Positions 59,216 to 64,000 of a DNA stretch of 64,000 nucleotides are shown in pieces (position 1 is the stretch's first letter; each line of letters begins with the position of its first letter). The notes under the pieces are model-generated. The model was given only the letters and a program-made list of their open reading frames with translations, was not told where the DNA came from and did not search any database. The DNA comes from Microbispora sp. H11081 (GTDB lineage Bacteria > Actinomycetota > Actinomycetes > Streptosporangiales > Streptosporangiaceae), in assembly GCF_012999535.1 (NCBI RefSeq), contig NZ_JABBWV010000008.1, positions 124,001-188,000 on the forward strand, read 5' to 3'. A program made the translations under genes and the position numbers.

Positions 59216-59257
59216 TTGATCAGCTAGCGATAAGTGAGGTTATCGCTAGCTGATCAA
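59216..59257. repeat. Perfect 18-6-18 inverted repeat
   Basis: TTGATCAGCTAGCGATAA and its exact reverse complement flank the six-base centre GTGAGG. The arms are A+T-rich against the surrounding DNA. The layout fits a site-specific recombination site or a regulator operator. It is 46 bases upstream of the DUF6247-like gene. Confidence 0.9.
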
Positions 59258-59303
59258 TATCGCACAGGCTGCCGTCATCGGCCCGCAAGATAGATTGGTC
59301 ATT

Positions 59304-59603
59304 ATGAGCGCTCAGCCTGTGGATCCCGTCGGGTTCCGTGATCCCGGTGCGGACCCGGCCGCGATCTTCGAGGCGCTGCCGCCGTCGCACCGGGTTCAGT
59401 TCCGGGCGGAGTACGACGAGGCGCTGGAAGCCGCGCACGACCTAGCCCGCTTTAAGCAGGTGCAGACGCTGTTGCGTCAGTGGCGGCTGCGTGCGATCGC
59501 CTACGCTCGCCCGGGCTATGAGGAGGCCGTCCAGGACGCCCTTCAAGAGCGTACGGAGATGTTCACTCGCTACACCCCACCGGAGTGGGAAGGCCGGGTG
59601 TGA
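59304..59603 (+). CDS. DUF6247-like protein (copy 2), probable antitoxin-type partner
   Basis: A 99-residue helical protein starting at ATG 59304 (TTG 59295 is possible). It shares the pattern of the gene at 24162-24530: DPAAIFEALPPSHRVQFRAE, YDEALEAAHDLARFKQVQTL and LRQWRLRAIAYARPGYEEAV. No ribosome site is close; TAGATT seven bases before the ATG could be a -10 for a leaderless message. Its GTG TGA end overlaps a GTG start of a broken RelE/ParE-like gene, the classic coupling of antitoxin and toxin. So an antitoxin role is suggested, not shown. Confidence 0.75.
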   Translation: MSAQPVDPVGFRDPGADPAAIFEALPPSHRVQFRAEYDEALEAAHDLARFKQVQTLLRQWRLRAIAYARPGYEEAVQDALQERTEMFTRYTPPEWEGRV

Positions 59604-59752
59604 GCTACAAGTTCGATGGCTTCCACGGACGTGCCCTATATGAGCTGAACGGTCTTCCCCAGGAGGTCCGCGATGCCCCCTCCTGGAGCGGCTCATCGAA
59701 CTCCTCCGCGACCCATGAGACGCGGTCGCGGGACATCATCTGGGCCGGCTGA
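59600..59752 (+). pseudogene. Broken RelE/ParE-like toxin gene
   Basis: The 50-residue frame begins VSYKFDGFHGRALYELNGLP and QEVRDA, the start of a RelE/ParE-type toxin. After that the frame is wrong: one base less at about 59675 restores LLERLIELLRDP, and then TGA stands where Trp would be expected (DPW). So the gene has a frameshift and a stop and lacks the C-terminal catalytic strands. It is coupled to the DUF6247-like gene by GTGA overlap. Confidence 0.6.
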
Positions 59753-59798
59753 CCTCGCGTACCGGTTGCAGCGCGGAAGCGCGGGAGCGCTGGCGCCG

Positions 59799-60911
59799 TC
59801 AGCCGCCGGAGGTGGGATCCTCCGCGCCCGCGCCGGGGACCGTCATGTCGTCGGGGTCGTCGAGCCAGCCGTGCGGCAGCGACACCTTGGACCGCTCGCC
59901 GCTCTTGCCCCTGGGGCCGTCGGCCGCGTCCGGCCAGGGCTGGTCCGCCTCCAGTTCCGCGACCCGCTCGGCCATCTCGGACAGCGTGGCGACCGAGGTG
60001 AGGGCACGGCGGGTCTCCGCGCCCACGACGAAGCCCTTGAGGTACCAGCCGACGTGCTTGCGGAAGTCGGCCAGCCCGTGGGGCTCGCTGCCGATGACCT
60101 CGCAGAGCAGTTCGGCGTGGCGCAGCATCATCGCGCCGACCTCCCCCAGGCGGGGACGGGCGCGCTCGGCCGAGCCGCGGAAGGCCAGGTCGAGGTCGCG
60201 GAACAGCCACGGCCTGCCCAGGCAGCCCCGGCCGATCACCACCCCGTCGCAGCCGGTCTCCGCGACCATGCGCAGCGCGTCGTCCGCGCTCCAGATGTCG
60301 CCGTTGCCGAGCACCGGGATCTCCGGAACCGCGTCCTTCAGCCGCTTGATCGCGTCCCAGTGCGCGCTGCCTCCGTAGTGCTGGCGGGCCGTGCGCGCGT
60401 GCAGCGCGACAGCGGCGAGTCCTTCCTCGACCGCGATCCTGCCCGCCTCGACGTAGGTCAGGTGGTCCTCGTCGATGCCCATGCGCATCTTCATCGTGAC
60501 CGGCAGCGGCCCCGCGCCGGCCACGGCCTCACGCAGGATGGCGCGCAGCAGGTTGCGCTTGTACGGCAGGGCGGACCCCCCGCCCCTGCGGGTGACCTTG
60601 GGCACCGGGCAGCCGAAGTTGAGGTCGATGTGGTCGGCCAGGTCCTCCTCGGCGATCATCCGGGCGGCCTTGCCGATCACGGCGGGGTCGACGCCGTACA
60701 GCTGGATGCTGCGGGGCGACTCCTGCGGGCCGAACCTGATCATCTGGAACGTCAGCGGCACCCGCTCGACCAGGGCCCGAGACGTGATCATCTCGGACAC
60801 GAACAGGCCGCCGCCCTGTTCCCTGCAAAGGGTGCGGAAACCGATGTTCGTGATGCCCGCCATGGGAGCGAGCACCACCGGGGGCCAGACCTCGAGCGCG
60901 CCGACTTTCAC
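59799..60911 (-). CDS. dusB: tRNA-dihydrouridine synthase
   Basis: A 370-residue FMN-dependent TIM-barrel enzyme starting at GTG. It has VVLAPMAGITNIGFRTLCRE and the catalytic Cys in IDLNFGCPVPKVTRRGGGSA. The Lys/Arg and His positions are in VTMKMRMG and AVALHARTARQHYGGSAHWD, with the FMN-phosphate loop NGDIWSADDALRMV and VVIGRGCLGRPWLF. It reduces uridines in the D loop of tRNAs. The C-terminal domain (ADFRKHVGWYLKGF) binds tRNA. The symbol dusB is used because the FGCP and the single Dus gene typical of actinomycetes fit this group. Confidence 0.92.
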   Translation of the reverse strand: MKVGALEVWPPVVLAPMAGITNIGFRTLCREQGGGLFVSEMITSRALVERVPLTFQMIRFGPQESPRSIQLYGVDPAVIGKAARMIAEEDLADHIDLNFGCPVPKVTRRGGGSALPYKRNLLRAILREAVAGAGPLPVTMKMRMGIDEDHLTYVEAGRIAVEEGLAAVALHARTARQHYGGSAHWDAIKRLKDAVPEIPVLGNGDIWSADDALRMVAETGCDGVVIGRGCLGRPWLFRDLDLAFRGSAERARPRLGEVGAMMLRHAELLCEVIGSEPHGLADFRKHVGWYLKGFVVGAETRRALTSVATLSEMAERVAELEADQPWPDAADGPRGKSGERSKVSLPHGWLDDPDDMTVPGAGAEDPTSGG

Positions 60912-61012
60912 CCCTTCATTTTCCCCGCTGCGGGCTGTGAGCCGTACAAGATCGTGGACGTGGGGCTTTTGCCCCGGATAATCTGACCTGGACCAACGGT
61001 GGGGAGGTCGTC

Positions 61013-61675
61013 ATGCTGTTGCGGCTGAGAATCGCCTTGCCGGATCGTCCGGGCTCGCTGAGCCAGGTGACCGGGGTCCTCGGGGCCGCGGGCGCCGACA
61101 TCACCCAGATGACGGTGCTCGACCGGGGTGACGGCCGCGCCCTCGACGACTTCACCGTCTACTGGCCGGACTCCGCCCCTCGCGAGGACCTCGTACGGGC
61201 TCTTGAGGCCGTGGACGACGTCCGGATCGAGGGCATCTGGGGCACCAGGGAGGCGCCCGGCACCTACCCCGAGCTGGAGATCCTGAAGTTCCTCACCACG
61301 GCGGGCGACCGCGCGCTCGGCACGCTGATCGACTCGATGCCGGTGCTGTTCAGCGCAGGCTGGGCCGCGGCGGCGACCGAGAAGGTTCCGCGCGTCACCG
61401 TGTACGCGAGCTGGCGGGCCCCCGAGGACATCCCGTTCCCCGAGGAGACCCCGCCCAGGCCGACGGCCACCACGCTGCCGTGCGGACTGCACGTGATCGT
61501 CGCGCCGCTGCCGCCGCTGGCGTTGTCGCTGATGCTGGCGAGGACGGAGGGGCCGGCCTTCCACCGCAACGAGGTGCACCGGCTCACCCGGATCCTGGAG
61601 ATCTTCCTGACCCTGCCCGCGATCGAGCGGGGAGCCGACCGCGCCTTCCGCAGAACGGCCGCACGGCCGTTCTGA
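61013..61675 (+). CDS. ACT-domain protein
   Basis: A 220-residue protein with GGGGAGG just upstream of the ATG. The N-terminal ACT domain is LLRLRIALPDRPGSLSQVTG and VLGAAGADITQMTVLDRGDG, the amino-acid-binding fold of regulatory enzymes. The C-terminal 130 residues are a GAF-like or unknown domain (LEILKFLTTAGDRALGTLI, TTLPCGLHVIVAPLPPLALS) with no catalytic motif. It probably senses a small molecule. An inverted repeat spans the stop codon and can end the transcript. Confidence 0.85.
   Translation: MLLRLRIALPDRPGSLSQVTGVLGAAGADITQMTVLDRGDGRALDDFTVYWPDSAPREDLVRALEAVDDVRIEGIWGTREAPGTYPELEILKFLTTAGDRALGTLIDSMPVLFSAGWAAAATEKVPRVTVYASWRAPEDIPFPEETPPRPTATTLPCGLHVIVAPLPPLALSLMLARTEGPAFHRNEVHRLTRILEIFLTLPAIERGADRAFRRTAARPF
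61652..61673 (+). terminator. Hairpin spanning the stop of the ACT-domain gene
   Basis: AGAACGGCCG and CGGCCGTTCT pair perfectly around CA. The stop codon TGA starts at the last base of the stem. No T tract follows. Confidence 0.6.
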
Positions 61676-61729
61676 GTACACACCGAGCGCGAAAACCCGG
61701 TACAGTAACCACGTCGCCGCGAGGCGGAC

Positions 61730-61801
61730 GCGGAAGTGGCTCAGTGGTAGAGCATCACCTTGCCAAGGTGAGGGTCGCGGGTTCGAATCCCGTCTTCCGC
61801 T
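61730..61801 (+). tRNA. tRNA-Gly (anticodon GCC), second copy
   Basis: Identical in sequence to the tRNA-Gly at 34901-34972, with anticodon loop TTGCCAA. The upstream and spacer sequences differ from those of the first copy. Confidence 0.95.
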
Positions 61802-61830
61802 CCGAGAGGTCCCGATTCGGGTCTCGCTGT

Positions 61831-61901
61831 GGTGGAGTGGCCGAGAGGCGAGGCAGCGGCCTGCAAAGCCGCGTACACGGGTTCAAATCCCGTCTCCACC
61901 T
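61831..61901 (+). tRNA. tRNA-Cys (anticodon GCA), second copy
   Basis: Identical in sequence to the tRNA-Cys at 35016-35086. A run of T follows (CTCTTTTTTGCC), a likely transcript end. No tRNA-Val follows, unlike the first cluster. Confidence 0.95.
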
Positions 61902-62156
61902 CTTTTTTGCCGATCCGGTCCCGGAGTCGGCGTACGTGTCACGCGGTGCGTGGGCCTTCCGTCCCGGCCGTCGTTCTTCCTGCTGAGGCGGATCCCGCCG
62001 AGTCCATCCGCCTCCCACCCGGCGCCTGGTCCTGTACGGGCATCACCGGTGCGTTCCGCCATCCAAGGGACAAGTGGCGGTAAGGGTTCTTCTCAATGCC
62101 CCGTACCGGGCGCACACTGAAAGGGACACCATAGGCGATTGAGCGTGGAGTAGCTC

Positions 62157-62945
62157 GTGCACGGTCACATGCCCTCAGCGATGCCCATGTTGTCTCGCGG
62201 CAAGCATCGCAGTCCCAGCAAGGGCGCCTGCTTCATGGAGTTCGCGTCCTATCTCGCAGGTGAGCGGTGGAGCGACCATCCGTCGTGCACGCACCCACTG
62301 CTCGCCGGGCTCGCCCGGCTCGTCAACGACCACACCTCCGACGCCGCCAGGCCTCAGCTGGCCGGGCTGATCCCGTCCGTGATCGGGCTTACGGGCGACG
62401 ATCCACGGCTCGAGGCGCGGATCGCCCTGTGCGCGGCCAGGGCCGCGCTGCCCGTCGTCGCGCACGAGCGCCAGCTCGCGATGGCGGTCTCGATCCTGTC
62501 GGCCGAGCACGTGCTCGCCGAGCTGGAGGGCCGTCCCGCCCGCGACCTGAGCGAGCGCAGCCGGCAGGCGCTGGCCGAGGTGCCTGACGCCGCCAGGTGG
62601 GCCTACACCTTCGGGCGCGGCGTGCGGGTCTCGCCCAAGGGCTTCCGCAGGTACGCCGCCCCCAACACCGTGCAGCTCGCGGTGCGGGGCATCGCGCAGG
62701 CGTGCGTGCCCGACCCCGATCCGCTGCTACGCGATCTGCTGGCCGACGCGATCGACGACTGCTGGGCGCTGTTGCGCCCCGCCGCCGCGACCGCCCCCGG
62801 CACCGGGTCACTGGCCGGCACCGCGACCGGCACGGACGCAGGCGCGGACACGGGCACCGGCACGGGCACCGCAGGGCCTGCTCCGGCCGCGGTCGACCCC
62901 GCGCGGTGGGCGGACGCCTGCCGCCTCACCGGCGTGTCGGCCTGA
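62157..62945 (+). CDS. Conserved-looking protein of unknown function
   Basis: Not recognised. A 262-residue protein starting at GTG (ATG 62169 possible). The body is helical and cytoplasmic (TSDAARPQLAGLIPSVIGLT, RLEARIALCAARAALPVVAH, LAMAVSILSAEHVLAELEGR). The C-terminal 60 residues include a low-complexity Thr/Gly stretch (GTATGTDAGADTGTGTGT). No catalytic motif or membrane segment. It stands alone between the second tRNA pair and the PAP2 genes. Confidence 0.7.
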   Translation: MHGHMPSAMPMLSRGKHRSPSKGACFMEFASYLAGERWSDHPSCTHPLLAGLARLVNDHTSDAARPQLAGLIPSVIGLTGDDPRLEARIALCAARAALPVVAHERQLAMAVSILSAEHVLAELEGRPARDLSERSRQALAEVPDAARWAYTFGRGVRVSPKGFRRYAAPNTVQLAVRGIAQACVPDPDPLLRDLLADAIDDCWALLRPAAATAPGTGSLAGTATGTDAGADTGTGTGTAGPAPAAVDPARWADACRLTGVSA

Positions 62946-62980
62946 CCCTTCCGGGCCACCGGCTCCCCCGGCGGGAGCCG

Positions 62981-63730
62981 TCAGGTCCGTGCGGCGGCGC
63001 GTGCGGAGCGCCGCGACGCCGCGATCGGCCGCAGCAGCAGGGCCTGGGCGAGCACGACCACGCAGAAGATCCCGAGCACCCAGCCCCAGCTCACGTCCGT
63101 CAGATGGTGCATGCCCCGGTAGAGCCTGGCCAGGCCGACCGACAGGGCCGCGCCCGCGCCGAGCAGCCACCACAGGGCCTTGAGGATCGTGTGGCGGTGC
63201 GTGTGCAGCGTCAGGACCAGCGCGGTGCCGCAGTAGAACGCCACGGCGGCGCTGGTGTGCCCCGACGGATAGCTCGACGTAGGCGGGGCGGGGTCGAGGT
63301 GCGGCACCTCCGGGCGGTTCCGCTGCGCGAACACGGTCGCGAGCAGGAAGATCGCCGACTGGGCGCAGACGGCGGCCACCAGGAAGATCGACTCCCGCCA
63401 GCGTCCGTAGCCGAGCCGGAAGACCACCACCATGACCGCAGTCACGGCGATGATCACGGGGGTGTCGGCGAGCGTCGAGGCCCAGTGGGTCACCTCGTTC
63501 CAGAACGAGGTGCGCTCCTGGGCGATCTCGCGGCTGATCGCCTCGTCCTGCGCGACGAGCGTCGAGTGCTCCATCACCTTGGTGATCAGCAGGCCGAGCC
63601 CGATGGTCACCAGCGCCATCAGCGCGAGCGGGAGCAGGATCCGCCGTCCCGTCTCCGCGGCGACCCCGCGCCCGGGCCCGGAGGACGATCCCCGCCCCTC
63701 GCGGGCCTGACGTTCACGAACCGTGGCCAA
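62981..63730 (-). CDS. PAP2-family membrane phosphatase
   Basis: A 249-residue protein starting at TTG 63730. It has about six membrane segments. The three PAP2 signature parts are FAQRNRPEVPHLDP, YPSGHTSAAVAF and RLYRGMHHLTDVSWGW, which hold the catalytic His residues and the phosphate-binding Arg and Lys-like positions. Such enzymes remove phosphate from lipid phosphates such as undecaprenyl pyrophosphate or phosphatidate. Its 5' end overlaps the stop of a second PAP2 gene by 17 bases, so the two are probably cotranscribed. Confidence 0.9.
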   Translation of the reverse strand: MATVRERQAREGRGSSSGPGRGVAAETGRRILLPLALMALVTIGLGLLITKVMEHSTLVAQDEAISREIAQERTSFWNEVTHWASTLADTPVIIAVTAVMVVVFRLGYGRWRESIFLVAAVCAQSAIFLLATVFAQRNRPEVPHLDPAPPTSSYPSGHTSAAVAFYCGTALVLTLHTHRHTILKALWWLLGAGAALSVGLARLYRGMHHLTDVSWGWVLGIFCVVVLAQALLLRPIAASRRSARAAART

Positions 63731-64000
63731 GTCGTCCTCCCTCTGGGGTGATCTCCCTCTTCGCCTCAGGGCCGACGCCCTCGCGTAACGGCTGGGCCGG
63801 GCGTCGGCCCGCGTCCCGGCGCCATGTCTCGAACGCCGCGGCCGTGGCGGCCACCACGGCCACGCCGAACACCAGGCCGCCCACCACGTCGCTCAGCCAG
63901 TGCACGCCCAGCGCGATCCGGCTGAAGCCCACCGCCAGCGGGATCAGCACGGCGAACGTCCAGGCGACCGCGCGCCCCCGCTCCCGTACGAGGGGCAGGA
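63714..64000 (-). CDS. PAP2-family phosphatase, C-terminal part (partial)
   Basis: The frame is open to the right edge, so the N-terminus is outside. The visible 95 residues contain the last PAP2 motif (GFSRIALGVHWLSDVVGG, with the catalytic His and Asp) and the final membrane segment LVFGVAVVAATAAAF. The tail is basic and disordered. It lies upstream of, and overlaps, the complete PAP2 gene. Confidence 0.85.
   Translation of the reverse strand, partial: LPLVRERGRAVAWTFAVLIPLAVGFSRIALGVHWLSDVVGGLVFGVAVVAATAAAFETWRRDAGRRPAQPLREGVGPEAKREITPEGGRLGHGS

Noticed and set aside
62808..62880. Short GGCACCGGCACGGG-like repeats as a regulatory or CRISPR element
   Set aside because: They lie inside a gene and encode a Thr/Gly low-complexity tail.

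Overview
The window is very GC-rich DNA with the traits of a sporulating, high-GC Gram-positive actinomycete. It has many GTG/TTG starts, tightly overlapping operons (ATGA and GTGA junctions), an SsgA/B-family sporulation protein, F420-type enzymes (an LLM-class oxidoreductase and a Ddn-like protein), ROK and LacI sugar regulators and large monofunctional catalases. The order Streptosporangiales is the best guess from overall gene style. This is inference; there is no 16S gene here.

Region by region. 0-4.5 kb: the end of one GH3 glycosidase, a complete GH3 beta-glycosidase and a ROK regulator. 4.6-7.6 kb: two small secreted proteins with C-terminal cysteine pairs, a YchJ-like protein and a YVTN-propeller lipoprotein. 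7.8-16.7 kb: a seven-gene leftward operon (sugar-binding lipoprotein, ABC ATPase, permease, phosphotriesterase-like hydrolase, glutamine-amidotransferase-like protein, nucleoside hydrolase, ribokinase). It diverges from a LacI repressor and an M20 deacylase, with two clear LacI operators between them. It reads as an uptake and breakdown pathway for a ribosylated compound. 16.9-20.4 kb: a cytochrome P450 and a large-subunit catalase.

20.6-25.2 kb is an accessory region: small unknown genes, a HicB-HicA pair, a TPR-like protein, a DUF6247-like gene beside a frameshifted partner, and a decayed copy of the tRNA-Val 3' flank that suggests past integration at that tRNA. 25.7-35.2 kb: ssgB, DUF305 and LVIVD-type secreted proteins, pabB/pabC for p-aminobenzoate, a LysR regulator diverging from an unusual dehydrogenase-RidA fusion, hutH, an ArsR regulator and a tRNA-Gly/Cys/Val cluster. 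35.3-53.9 kb: an MFS remnant, two tandem nucleotidyltransferases, an F420 oxidoreductase-hemerythrin fusion, an adenosine-deaminase relative, gnd, a DHA2 efflux pump with TetR regulator, a rhomboid protease, a sensor kinase and a Ski2-like helicase.

53.9-59.8 kb is the most striking region. It holds a 1407-residue STAND-type NTPase with a membrane segment and nine nearly identical WD40 repeats. The gene is flanked by two broken tyrosine-recombinase N-termini. Beyond them lie a perfect 18-6-18 inverted repeat and a second DUF6247 gene coupled to a broken RelE/ParE-like toxin. This looks like a mobile defence or conflict island. 59.8-64 kb returns to housekeeping genes: dusB, an ACT-domain protein, a second identical tRNA-Gly/Cys pair, a conserved unknown and two PAP2 phosphatases.
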